Shown: positions 1-7,338, counted from the stretch's first letter. The stretch: DNA of 8,099 nt from JBCCRH01 sp039208045 (GCA_039208045.1 JBCCRH010000293.1:1-8099), one strand, 5' to 3'. A program made the numbers and translations. Notes: generated by a model from the sequence alone, not told the origin.

Positions 1-1
1 C

Positions 2-1444
2 CGCTCTTTGGGGGAAGTGCCTTCCGGTAAATACTATGTGCAGGCTTTGCTCCACCGATACGAAACCTTCCAACGAGGCGATGGCCATACGGTCAAAATG
101 CCTATAGATCGTGGGGAAGGGCAACAGTGGAATCGCGCGCCTGGAAACTTTTACAATCAACCGATGGAAATTGAACTAACGACCAAAGCCAGCTCGCCTG
201 TTACCGTCACCCTGGATCAAGAAATTCCACCTATCGAAGAGCCAACTGACACCAAATACATTAAGCATATCAAAATTCAGAGCAAGCTCCTCACGGAGTT
301 TTGGGGTCGCCCGATGTACCTCGGCGCGCACGTCCTTTTGCCGGAAGGCTTCGACGAACGCACCGATGTGAAGTACCCGCTCGCGATCATGCATGGGCAC
401 TTCCCTCGCGACTTTGGCGGCTTTAGCACCACCCCACCCGATACCACCAAGCCCTGCGAATACAGCAGTCGCTTCCAAGTAGATTGCTACAATCGCTTCG
501 TTGATCAAGAAGCCTACGACTTTTATAAAACCTGGACGGGCCCTGATTTTCCAAGAGTAGTAGCTATCAAAATCCAGCACGCCAACCCGTTTTATGATGA
601 CTCCTATGCAGTTAATTCAGAAAACCTAGGTCCCTACGGTGATGCCATCACTTACGAGCTTATCCCACATATCGAAAAGGAATTCCGCTGTATCGGTGAG
701 GGCTGGTCGCGCTTCTTGTATGGAGGTTCTACAGGCGGTTGGGAAGCCCTAGCGGCACAGGTATTTTACCCTGAAGAGTATGGCGGCTGCTATGCGGCCT
801 GCCCCGATCCTATCGATTTCAGAGCCTATTGCCTCGTCAATCTTTATGAAGATAAAAATGCCTATTACCTAGAAAGTGATTTCAAGCAAACTGCTCGCCC
901 CGGCCACCGCGACTACTTAGGCCACGTAGATGCTACTTTGGAAGATATGAACCACCGCGAATTGGTACTAGGCTCGCGCAGCCGCTCGGGCCAGCAGTGG
1001 GATATTTGGGAAGCCGTATACTCCCCTGTCGGCCAGGATGGCTACCCCAAGCGCATCTGGGACAAAGTCACAGGCGAGATCGATCCTGAAGTGGCCAACC
1101 ACTGGAAAGAAAACTACGACCTAGCCTACATCCTACAACGCGATTGGGCAAAAATTGGCCCAGCCCTAAAAGGCAAAATCCATGTCTACTGCGGCGATAT
1201 GGATAACTACTACTTGAATAATGCCGTCTACCTCATGGAAGACATCTTGGAAGAAACCAGCGCGCCCTACTACAATGGCGAAGTAACCTACGGCGACCGC
1301 GCCGAACACTGCTGGAACGGCGATCCTACCCTCCCCAACCACGTGACGCGCCTGCGCTACCACCGCATGTTTATCCCCAAATGGGCGGAAGAGGTTACCT
1401 CGCGCGCGCCAGCTGGGGTGGACTTGGTGTCGTGGAGGTACTGA
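2..1444 (+). CDS. Putative esterase, alpha/beta-hydrolase fold (5' end missing)
   Basis: The reading frame is open from the window edge to a TGA at 1442-1444, and codons before the TTG at 8 continue in frame (Arg-Ser-Leu-Gly-Glu), so the true start lies upstream. Numbering from that TTG, residues about 5-70 form a beta-rich N-terminal part (GKYYVQALLH, then GEGQQWNRAPGN). From about residue 85 an esterase domain of the PF00756 (esterase D/enterochelin-esterase-like) type follows. The nucleophile elbow is GGSTG with Ser241, preceded by the helix YELIPHIEKEF that typically comes before it in this family. Candidate triad partners are Asp397 or Asp399 (YCGDMDNYY) and His434 (DRAEHCWNGD). HGHFPRDFGG around residue 130 probably lines the oxyanion hole. 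The family hydrolyses carboxyl esters; the substrate here cannot be told. The gene converges on the S46 peptidase gene. No signal peptide can be judged because the N terminus is missing. Confidence 0.85.
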   Translation, partial: RSLGEVPSGKYYVQALLHRYETFQRGDGHTVKMPIDRGEGQQWNRAPGNFYNQPMEIELTTKASSPVTVTLDQEIPPIEEPTDTKYIKHIKIQSKLLTEFWGRPMYLGAHVLLPEGFDERTDVKYPLAIMHGHFPRDFGGFSTTPPDTTKPCEYSSRFQVDCYNRFVDQEAYDFYKTWTGPDFPRVVAIKIQHANPFYDDSYAVNSENLGPYGDAITYELIPHIEKEFRCIGEGWSRFLYGGSTGGWEALAAQVFYPEEYGGCYAACPDPIDFRAYCLVNLYEDKNAYYLESDFKQTARPGHRDYLGHVDATLEDMNHRELVLGSRSRSGQQWDIWEAVYSPVGQDGYPKRIWDKVTGEIDPEVANHWKENYDLAYILQRDWAKIGPALKGKIHVYCGDMDNYYLNNAVYLMEDILEETSAPYYNGEVTYGDRAEHCWNGDPTLPNHVTRLRYHRMFIPKWAEEVTSRAPAGVDLVSWRY

Positions 1445-1592
1445 TTTGGTTTGGGGGTTTGAGGGTTTAGGGGTTTAAGAGTTTGGGCGTTTGAGGGTTT
1501 AGGGGTCCACGTATATTTTACGCTGCCACTCCTAAACCCTTAAACTCCCAAACCCCTCAACTCCTCAACCCCCAAACCCCTCAACTCCCAAC
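1445..1592. repeat. Telomere-like 8-mer array in inverted orientation between convergent genes
   Basis: The whole intergenic space is repeat. On the plus strand, 1453-1505 reads as consecutive 8-base units of consensus RRGGGTTT (GGGGGTTT, GAGGGTTT, AGGGGTTT, AAGAGTTT, GGGCGTTT, GAGGGTTT, then AGGGG). After a 23-base loop (1506-1528) the same kind of array returns on the other strand to about 1591, with units of 7-9 bases. The inner arms 1481-1505 and 1529-1553 match at 22 of 25 positions, and two of the three mismatches are G-T wobbles; the outer parts pair less well. The loop has its own short stem, CGTA (1510-1513) with TACG (1519-1522). Both flanking stop codons abut the element, so it is well placed as a bidirectional terminator. 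There is no classical U-run, so that role is inferred. Confidence 0.8.
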
Positions 1593-3677
1593 TTACTCCA
1601 CCCCAATCTCTTTCAAAATGCTATCTGCCTGATATACATACTTGAGCGCCGCGACAATTCCTCCTGCATGGACAGCCACGGAGCGATTCAGCGCAGTGTC
1701 GTAGATGAAGTTGCCAGGGAGCGACTCGATATTGCCATCGAAGAGGAGGCCGACTAGCTCGCCGTTTTCGTTGACCATGGGGCTGCCAGAGCTACCTCCA
1801 ATACTATCTGTTGTGGCGATGAAATTGAGGGGGGAGCGAAGGAGCTCTTGTACTGGATTGAGCCAGCGCTCGGGCAGCGACCAGGGGTAATTGCCATCGT
1901 TGGAGAAATAGCGATCGTATAGGCCGTAGAAGGTCGTTTTGTAAGGGGCGATAGTCCCGTTGTAGGGGTATTGCTTGACCATGCCATCGGCTAAGCGCAG
2001 TGTGAAGGTTGCATCTGGCGGGATGGAAAGGCCGTAGACCTTGAATACTTCGTTGGAAATTTTTTCCTCTAGGGCCGTTCGGGTAGCGGTGCTAGCTCTG
2101 AATTTTTGAGAGCCTTCCTGATAAGCTTTTACCAGCGTTTCCACTAGTTTAACCATGGGTTCATCACTACTTTTCATCTCCTCCGCAGAAAGGGCGAAGA
2201 AACTAGCCATGCCATCATCAGAACTGAAAGCTGTCGTAGTAATCATTGCTTTAGCAGCAACCGCTGGGCTGCGCATACCCAATAGTTCCTTAATGTAGGT
2301 ATCTTTCTCATCTGCATGCTTCACTGCTTCTTCTAAAACTTTCGTCAAATATGCTACTTGTACTGGCTTTTTGATGCCTGCTGCAATGGAAGTAATCTGC
2401 CCTTTGATAGCAGCTAAATCCTCTTCACTAGCTTCACTATCCAACATCTCCATATAGCGAGCTAGGTAGTGGGCTGTCTGCATGGCCTTCCCATTGTAGC
2501 CACTTCCGCTCAAAATGGTGAGCTCTGGCCCCCAATCTTCTAGTGGAGCGTAGGCCTCTTCTAGCTGTTTCCAGTAGTCGTTCCCATTTTTTAGTGCTCC
2601 CGATTGTTGGCGTACATAATCTTCAATGGCTTTTTTCCGGCCCATAAGGTGCTGATCATCTAAGCCTTTGAGAATACCTTCGTAAGCTTTGATTCCATTG
2701 GAAAGGTTGAAGATTTGTTCTTGCACTTGCGGAGAGTAGTTTTCTGCTTGCTGACCTTCCAGGATCTCTACCCGATTACTGAGCCAATCTAGCAGTACAT
2801 TGTAGCGCGCATCACGGTCAAACTCTAGCTGGGCATAGGTACGATAACGTTCCGTGCTGGCCGGATTGCTTACCGCAAAAATAGGGCGATCTAACTTTGG
2901 CCCAGCAGGATTAACTTTAAAGTAATGATCTGCTGTATTTACTGGTTCCCCATCTTCGTAAGCTCGCCAGATGGTAAAGTCCAGGTTGTAGCGGGGGTAG
3001 GTAAAGTTGTCAGGATCACCACCAAAAAAACCGATGATTTCTTCTGGAATGAGCACTAGTCGAATGTCGTCGTAGCGTTTGTAGCCATATAAAGAATACT
3101 GTCCACCGCTGTAGTAGACCACAGGCTCTACCTCTAAGCCCGCCCAGTCTTTTTTACCTTCATACTCTTTAACTAGTGTAGTGAGAATGGAATCTTGAAA
3201 GAGATTAAACTGCTCGTCTGATGTTGCTTTGGCAGTAAACTTTTTTACTTCCTTGGTAACATCCACTAGCTGCACCAATTGCTTAATAAACAAGCCTGGC
3301 ACTCGCCGTTCTTTGCCACGCTCGGGGGCGTAAAAGCCATTGGCATCAAAGTCTTCGCCTTCTTGCATGACCTTTAGTACTTCTTCGCGCGAGCAGTGGT
3401 GATTAGTAAGAATAAGCCCGTCTGGCGAAATAAAAGAACCAGAGCAATAGGTGGCAAATCGAATAGCAGACATCCGTGTATCGTCTAGCCACTCTTCGCC
3501 GGGGCGAAAACCATAAGTCTTTTCAAAATAATCGAGCGGAGCATGCTCGAAAGTCCACATTTTACCATAATCAAAAGGATCAGGAGCAGTAGTGGTAGTT
3601 GTTCCCTGTGCAAGAGCAGTCAGAGAAATCGCTACCAACAGTACCATGCTAGCAACGATAGATCGGGTATTTAACAT
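1593..3677 (-). CDS. S46 family serine peptidase, DPP7-like dipeptidyl-peptidase
   Basis: This 694-residue protein fits the usual S46 size of about 700. A Sec signal peptide occupies residues 1 to about 24 (hydrophobic MVLLVAISLTALA, then Q). S46 enzymes are clan PA, chymotrypsin-fold exopeptidases that remove dipeptides from peptide N termini, in the periplasm or at the cell surface. All three triad motifs are visible: His94 in TNHHC, Asp233 in NLDFTIWRAY (after GGDPDNFTYPR), and Ser630 in GSSGSP. The long helical insert between Asp and Ser (about residues 280-560) that caps the active site in this family is present. The residue at the known P1-specificity position is Gly648 (FDGN), as in DPP7-type enzymes with broad or hydrophobic preference, rather than the Arg of DPP11. 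There is no T9SS tail. The ATG at 3677 is chosen because the signal peptide starts there. The gene lies 40 bases after the beta-helix gene on the same strand. Confidence 0.92.
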   Translation of the reverse strand: MLNTRSIVASMVLLVAISLTALAQGTTTTTAPDPFDYGKMWTFEHAPLDYFEKTYGFRPGEEWLDDTRMSAIRFATYCSGSFISPDGLILTNHHCSREEVLKVMQEGEDFDANGFYAPERGKERRVPGLFIKQLVQLVDVTKEVKKFTAKATSDEQFNLFQDSILTTLVKEYEGKKDWAGLEVEPVVYYSGGQYSLYGYKRYDDIRLVLIPEEIIGFFGGDPDNFTYPRYNLDFTIWRAYEDGEPVNTADHYFKVNPAGPKLDRPIFAVSNPASTERYRTYAQLEFDRDARYNVLLDWLSNRVEILEGQQAENYSPQVQEQIFNLSNGIKAYEGILKGLDDQHLMGRKKAIEDYVRQQSGALKNGNDYWKQLEEAYAPLEDWGPELTILSGSGYNGKAMQTAHYLARYMEMLDSEASEEDLAAIKGQITSIAAGIKKPVQVAYLTKVLEEAVKHADEKDTYIKELLGMRSPAVAAKAMITTTAFSSDDGMASFFALSAEEMKSSDEPMVKLVETLVKAYQEGSQKFRASTATRTALEEKISNEVFKVYGLSIPPDATFTLRLADGMVKQYPYNGTIAPYKTTFYGLYDRYFSNDGNYPWSLPERWLNPVQELLRSPLNFIATTDSIGGSSGSPMVNENGELVGLLFDGNIESLPGNFIYDTALNRSVAVHAGGIVAALKYVYQADSILKEIGVE

Positions 3678-3705
3678 AATTTAGATTGAGTGAATAAATT
3701 AGCCA

Positions 3706-3732
3706 CAAAGATAGAATCTATTGCTTAACAAA
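3706..3732 (-). promoter_or_regulatory. Possible Bacteroidota-type promoter for the S46 peptidase gene
   Basis: On the minus strand, TATCTTTG (3706-3713) matches the Bacteroidota -7 consensus TAnnTTTG exactly and ends 28 bases before the peptidase ATG. A TTTG that could serve as the -33 element lies at 3729-3732, inside the last codons of the beta-helix gene. The 15-base spacing is shorter than the usual range of roughly 17-23, so the -33 assignment is weak. If real, the peptidase can be transcribed independently of the gene upstream of it. Confidence 0.4.
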
Positions 3733-5799
3733 TAGCTGCCCATTCGATAATCGACCATTAGAAATGGATAATTGATAGCTTCCACTAGGTAATGGACTCA
3801 CATCCAATGCTTCTTGAATATCCACGCTATCTTTCACTAATGTTTTTTGCCATACCAGCTGACCGCTAGCACTATATACTTGCAAGCGTAAATTCCCTTG
3901 CCAAACAGTAGAAAAATTAATATGAAGTACGTCTACCGCAGGATTAGGGAATAGGCTTAGCTTTCCAAACTCTTTTAATTCTTCATCCACATTAACAACC
4001 ATCTGATTTTCAAAGGCGCCCATATCCGGTTCATTGATCCTGGGATTGCCCTCAATATCGGTAGGCGGTGCCCCCTCAGCAATACCTTGGTCAATGCAAG
4101 GGCTGGTGATTTGAAGTCGATAATCTAACCCAAATGGAGAGACAAATAGGGGATCCATTTCATTGAGGTCGTTTGTGCCAGTCAATTGTGTGAGCATGCT
4201 AGCATCAGAACTAAGGTTGCCTCCGTCGGACACAAACTCCGGATTACCCGCTTCGATAAAGTAGTTTAGTCCAACGGATTGATTATCCAAAATGGTATTT
4301 TGCATAGTTAGCACGGAAGTACTTAGTTCCTCTGGCTTCCAATTGGAAATACCTGCACCGACAGAAGCAATATTGCTGGCAATCGTCGAATTCGTGATAT
4401 GGAAGGTAGCCTCTAAGGTATCACTGGTGTTCAGGGAGATTCCTCCTCCAACGCCATCCACCGCATTAACGGAGTTAAAAAATAAAAGGCCATTGCTCAT
4501 ATTCAGATTGCCATTGGTAAGGTTAATGCCTCCACCTTGAGTCTCAGCAACATTCAAGCTGATGGATACCCTGTCGAGATTCAAGATAGGTAAGGGCGCT
4601 CCCACGAAAGCCTCATTATCTCCAGACATAGAGATAGCCCCTCCAAAATCTGCTTCATTGTTAAGCATCTCTGTATCTACAATAGTGATAATATTCCGAT
4701 CATTCTGGCTATACACTGCGCCTCCTGAGCCATTGGAGATATTCCCATCAAAGGTGCAATTAGAGATGTTAGTTATTACCCCAAAAGCATTGGTAATAGC
4801 CCCTCCTACGTTTTCTGCTTCATTGGTTGTAAAAACGCAATTATCGATATTTACCGTAAGGTCTTCACCATAGCAAGCTAGGGCCCCACCAAAAATTCCG
4901 TCATTATTCGTGAAGGTGCAATTGGTAACGAAAGCTTCAAAAGAATCTTCGTCATCTTCGCCACCTATATGCATAGCTCCTCCGGAAGAAGCGCTGGAGC
5001 TATTCTCGCTAAACGTGCAGTTATTCACCACAATATTGCAAAGAAAACTCGCCAGCCCCGCCCCACGCCTGGTTTCGCTAATATTATTGGCAAACGTACA
5101 ATTATTCACACTTGCCGAATCAGAATTGATATAGATGCCACTGCCGCCCCAACTGCCAAAGTTATTGGTGAAACTACAGCTCTCAATCACAATCCGTTCT
5201 GTCAATCTAGGATAGAGTGCCCCGCCGAAATACCCATAATTTTGCGTAAAGCTACAGTTACGAATGGTGGGATTTCCGTAGGTCAAAATAGCCCCTCCCC
5301 GCCGATCATTTCCAGCCCCATCAGCATTCTCAGTATGCCCATTCCGAATCGTAAACCCATCAATAATCGACGCATTGGTAATCGTATCGGTCAGCCACAG
5401 CACATGCCTAACGTTGTCGGTGCGGTTGGATGTAAAGGTATCGTCAATATCGTCGCCAGCTAGATCACCGGAAAGAATGGTTTCGTTAGCAGCAATGTCT
5501 CGTTCTTCTATCGTCATTTCTGTCCCTGCAAAACCACCATAGAGTTCCAGATCATGCGGAAATCGGAAAAAGGTATCTCTTGTAGGCGTTGCTCCACCAG
5601 GTAAATACCTCCCTGCCGCCACCCATATCTGGTCGCCCTCACTGCTAAAAAGCAGCGCATCAGACAAGTCCGTATAGGCATCTTCCCAGGAGGTGCCATC
5701 ATTTGCTCCGGCCGCCGCTTGGTTCACATAAATTTGTCCAGCAAGGGAGCTTGAATAACAAAGAAGAATAAGACTAATAAAAGGGTAAAGGATTTTCAT
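3718..5799 (-). CDS. Secreted parallel beta-helix protein with T9SS C-terminal sorting domain
   Basis: A signal peptide (residues 1-20, cleavage likely after SSSLA) is followed by a polymorphic-membrane-protein/pectate-lyase-like segment (IYVNQAAAGANDGTSWEDAYTDL) that opens many bacterial beta-helix proteins. Residues about 145-505 are a right-handed beta-helix. One turn edge carries N-C-T-F-like motifs with cysteines at 182, 208, 234, 261, 294, 321 and 348, and another carries GGA/GGG/GAG motifs at about 168, 192, 218, 246, 273, 304, 332, 359, 386, 422, 451 and 481. Residues about 525-597 (GGNLSSDAS through DIEGNPR to DMGAFE) look like a choice-of-anchor-Q region. Residues about 611-693 (LSLFPNPAVDVLHI to YQLSISNGRLSNGQLFVKQ) are a type A T9SS sorting domain, so export through the outer membrane is expected. 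Such proteins act as adhesins or, rarely, polysaccharide lyases; I see no catalytic motif. The ATG at 5799 is preceded only by an A-rich tract. Confidence 0.9.
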   Translation of the reverse strand: MKILYPFISLILLCYSSSLAGQIYVNQAAAGANDGTSWEDAYTDLSDALLFSSEGDQIWVAAGRYLPGGATPTRDTFFRFPHDLELYGGFAGTEMTIEERDIAANETILSGDLAGDDIDDTFTSNRTDNVRHVLWLTDTITNASIIDGFTIRNGHTENADGAGNDRRGGAILTYGNPTIRNCSFTQNYGYFGGALYPRLTERIVIESCSFTNNFGSWGGSGIYINSDSASVNNCTFANNISETRRGAGLASFLCNIVVNNCTFSENSSSASSGGAMHIGGEDDEDSFEAFVTNCTFTNNDGIFGGALACYGEDLTVNIDNCVFTTNEAENVGGAITNAFGVITNISNCTFDGNISNGSGGAVYSQNDRNIITIVDTEMLNNEADFGGAISMSGDNEAFVGAPLPILNLDRVSISLNVAETQGGGINLTNGNLNMSNGLLFFNSVNAVDGVGGGISLNTSDTLEATFHITNSTIASNIASVGAGISNWKPEELSTSVLTMQNTILDNQSVGLNYFIEAGNPEFVSDGGNLSSDASMLTQLTGTNDLNEMDPLFVSPFGLDYRLQITSPCIDQGIAEGAPPTDIEGNPRINEPDMGAFENQMVVNVDEELKEFGKLSLFPNPAVDVLHINFSTVWQGNLRLQVYSASGQLVWQKTLVKDSVDIQEALDVSPLPSGSYQLSISNGRLSNGQLFVKQ

Positions 5800-5900
5800 A
5801 AGCGAAGATTTTTTTCTTTTAAATTAAAGAATATGCTTCACTTTGCCCTAATCGTCCGTGGCATCTTTTTAAAGTAAGGCAGGTAAAATCTTTGTTTCAA
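5800..5900. other. Intergenic spacer between hipT and the beta-helix gene
   Basis: These 101 bases separate the hipT stop codon from the beta-helix start, both on the minus strand. I found no exact TAnnTTTG promoter on that strand; the closest is TACTTTAA, 6 of 8 positions, with a TTG 21 bases upstream. A weak inverted repeat, TTCTTT (5814-5819) with AAAGAA (5826-5831), lies near the beta-helix start. No convincing hairpin plus U-run ends the hip operon. Confidence 0.5.
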
Positions 5901-6890
5901 CTACCTTTTCATCAACCTATTCCATCTTTTTTGATACTGCTGAAGATAACTTTTCTTGGTTTTTTCATCTAAATAGGAACGTGTAATCAATGATTTCACT
6001 TGGGTTGTTTGAGTAATCATCAACGTCATTATCGCTTCCGCTAAATTTTGCTTAATGCCAGCTTTTTCAGCTAACAAAAAGAATTTGCGCTGGATTTTTC
6101 CATGGTTTATAGCTCTGGGAAGAAGGCCATCTTCTAATGCAAAGTCATTATCATCAATGTGAATTCTGCTGTTCAAAAGGTCATAGCTTGGACTCAGTGA
6201 TAAGTCACCCATCTTAGTTTCCAGAAGAGAGAAATTCTTTAAGTGAGCATCTCCATTTGAAAATAAATAATTGAAGATTAGCACCTTATACAGCTTAAGT
6301 GCCTCTACCTGATAGATAGGCAAATAATCTCGCATATACTCGAATAACTCCAAGTAATTGCCCAAGTATTTATAGTGCTCTCCATCCTTCTGTGGGGTTC
6401 TATTGGTTAGTGAAGCAAAATCTTCTTGGGCGAGTTTATTCCCCTGACTATCCTGGTCAAACCTTTTAGTTATGAACCCAGGGGAGCCATCTTTAAAAAA
6501 AATCAAGGCGTTCTCGGCTGTATTTATTTGATATACTTGCCTTGCAATTTGCATCGTCAAGTGCTCATTAGCTGGCATTTGTTCTCTTTTAATCCCTATC
6601 TGCGGAATAGGTTTTAGTATATGCGTCCCTCTTTCTTCTTTGTTAGCTAATCGTATTTTATTCTTGTCGAGTACGACAGAAAATTTTTCCTGAACACCTG
6701 ATATAGAGATATTTCTCCTATTCTCATCAAATAGCCTAATTACATCAGGACGGCTATTAGGAGAATCGTAATCTAGCACATGGTATACTTTCTTTCCACC
6801 AAAAACTCTTTTAAGTGCCGTGCTACTGTACGTATCAAATCCTTTTGCTAAAGTTCCAGGGCAACTATGTATTTCAATTTTTGAACTCAT
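5901..6890 (-). CDS. hipT: HipT-type Ser/Thr kinase toxin (HipA kinase core of a split HipA)
   Basis: The 329 residues correspond to the HipA kinase without its N-terminal subdomain, close to the size of E. coli HipT. HipA-family kinases phosphorylate aminoacyl-tRNA synthetases (GltX for HipA, TrpS for E. coli HipT) and halt translation. The target here is unknown. Visible in order: the N-terminal segment with CPGTL and TALKRVFG; the glycine-rich loop NISISGVQEK (60-69) with Ser62 and Ser64, equivalent to the autophosphorylated Ser-x-Ser of HipT; Lys93 in THILKP; Glu109 in ANEH; the family motif TKRFD (141-145); catalytic NGDAHLKN with Asp214 and Asn219; and metal-binding Asp237 in SPSYDLLN. 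Nothing key is missing, so the kinase should be active. The start ATG overlaps the hipS stop codon (ATGA, 6887-6890), which implies translational coupling. The gene is visibly A+T-rich (18/60 G+C in bases 6241-6300). Confidence 0.92.
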   Translation of the reverse strand: MSSKIEIHSCPGTLAKGFDTYSSTALKRVFGGKKVYHVLDYDSPNSRPDVIRLFDENRRNISISGVQEKFSVVLDKNKIRLANKEERGTHILKPIPQIGIKREQMPANEHLTMQIARQVYQINTAENALIFFKDGSPGFITKRFDQDSQGNKLAQEDFASLTNRTPQKDGEHYKYLGNYLELFEYMRDYLPIYQVEALKLYKVLIFNYLFSNGDAHLKNFSLLETKMGDLSLSPSYDLLNSRIHIDDNDFALEDGLLPRAINHGKIQRKFFLLAEKAGIKQNLAEAIMTLMITQTTQVKSLITRSYLDEKTKKSYLQQYQKRWNRLMKR

Positions 6891-7213
6891 CCTTCATTCC
6901 TTTTCACACTTATAGCTCCTATGTTATCATGCTGAGCAGTTACCGCTAAAATGCCAAAATAATCTTCTACATCAATTTTATTATATTTACATACCACTTG
7001 CCTATTTGACCCCTCTGGAAGCATATTGTAGAATAATGAAAATAGATATTCGGATTCGTAAGGCTTTCGCCTTTTGGGAAGCGTCAAGCTTATGCTAGGC
7101 TTTGATTGATTGTCCAGCCAATCATTATCATATTCAAAAACAAATGAGCCATCATTATTTTGAGTCAACTGGCCTGCCTTCTCCCCTTTGTATAAAATTT
7201 GAAGCTGTCTCAT
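6887..7213 (-). CDS. hipS: HipS-type protein (HipA N-terminal subdomain as a separate gene), likely antitoxin
   Basis: This 108-residue protein matches the N-terminal subdomain-1 of HipA ('couple_hipA' family). It shows a start like QILYKGEKAGQL, the segment ISLTLPKRR (41-49), the signature FYNMLPEGSNRQ (61-72), and the ending DYFGILAVTAQHDNIGAISV, which corresponds to the 'LLA..G.DC.GAL' stretch in full-length HipA. In full-length HipA this part is fused to the kinase. In E. coli HipBST the separate HipS protein neutralises HipT, so the same antitoxin role is inferred here. The stop codon overlaps the hipT start by four bases. The start ATG at 7213 is itself overlapped by the stop of a five-codon frame (7210-7227), and it lies 125 bases after the hipB stop, an unusually long gap for a toxin-antitoxin operon. 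No good Shine-Dalgarno sequence precedes it. Confidence 0.88.
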   Translation of the reverse strand: MRQLQILYKGEKAGQLTQNNDGSFVFEYDNDWLDNQSKPSISLTLPKRRKPYESEYLFSLFYNMLPEGSNRQVVCKYNKIDVEDYFGILAVTAQHDNIGAISVKRNEG

Positions 7214-7227
7214 AAATTATAATTCAT
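7210..7227 (-). other. Five-codon mini-frame ending on the hipS start codon
   Basis: On the minus strand, ATG-AAT-TAT-AAT-TTA-TGA (Met-Asn-Tyr-Asn-Leu-stop) ends so that its TGA overlaps the hipS ATG, the same ATGA geometry as at the hipS/hipT junction. The bases around its ATG (TTTTAAACAGATGAA, 7223-7237) are identical to those around the SnoaL-like gene start at 8011-8025. This raises the chance that ribosomes initiate here and re-initiate at hipS. It could equally be chance in A+T-rich DNA. Confidence 0.3.
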
Positions 7228-7338
7228 CTGTTTAAAAATTTTTGCTTGCAGTCAAGCTGCAAAAAATTGAAATACATTCAGGAACTCGCATGTATTTTCT
7301 TTAATCATATCCGTGGGTGATATTGTGATTAAACAAAA
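7214..7338 (-). promoter_or_regulatory. Structured hipB-hipS intergenic region with three inverted repeats
   Basis: In transcription order (minus strand), three inverted repeats follow the hipB stop. The first spans 7301-7332, with TTAATCA/TGATTAA arms and an inner TATC/GATA stem, 11 pairs in all with a 3-base bulge around a 7-base loop. The second spans 7270-7297, with perfect 8-base arms AAATACAT/ATGTATTT and a 12-base loop. The third spans 7246-7262, with arms TTGCAG/CTGCAA and a 5-base loop; it can alternatively fold as GCTTG/CAAGC (7244-7257). An AAAAATTTTT block (7234-7243) follows the third. No exact TAnnTTTG promoter is visible on this strand. The region may hold operators, attenuating hairpins or a processing site that sets hipB relative to hipS-hipT expression; which of these applies is open. 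Confidence 0.55.
7223..7237 (-). repeat. 15-base direct repeat, copy 1 (upstream of hipS)
   Basis: TTCATCTGTTTAAAA on the plus strand; read on the coding strand it is TTTTAAACAGATGAA and contains an ATG. An identical copy in the same orientation lies at 8011-8025, and in both copies a run of five T follows on the plus strand (after one extra A here). Confidence 0.6.

Noticed and set aside
176..580. A 134-codon open frame on the minus strand
   Set aside because: It is antisense to the esterase, which has clear family motifs across this region; low-complexity translation, no start signal.
1453..1505. Strict G-quadruplex motif (four G3 tracts with loops of 1-7)
   Set aside because: Tracts come in threes separated by a loop of 11 bases, so only a relaxed definition is met; kept as a possibility inside the repeat finding.
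1453..1591. CRISPR array
   Set aside because: The repeats are 7-9 bases, degenerate and contiguous, with no unique spacers and no cas genes nearby.
3718..3970. Lipoprotein signal for the beta-helix protein (Cys14)
   Set aside because: The residues before Cys14 (LILL) do not fit a lipobox, whereas a standard signal-peptidase I site follows at SSSLA.
4969..5463. A 164-codon open frame on the plus strand
   Set aside because: It lies antisense within the beta-helix gene, which has a signal peptide, regular repeats and a sorting domain; the antisense translation shows no recognisable domain.
7252..7308. An 18-codon frame on the minus strand between hipB and hipS (MIKENTCEFLNVFQFFAA)
   Set aside because: The length is easily reached by chance, no ribosome binding site precedes it, and its bases are already explained by inverted repeats.
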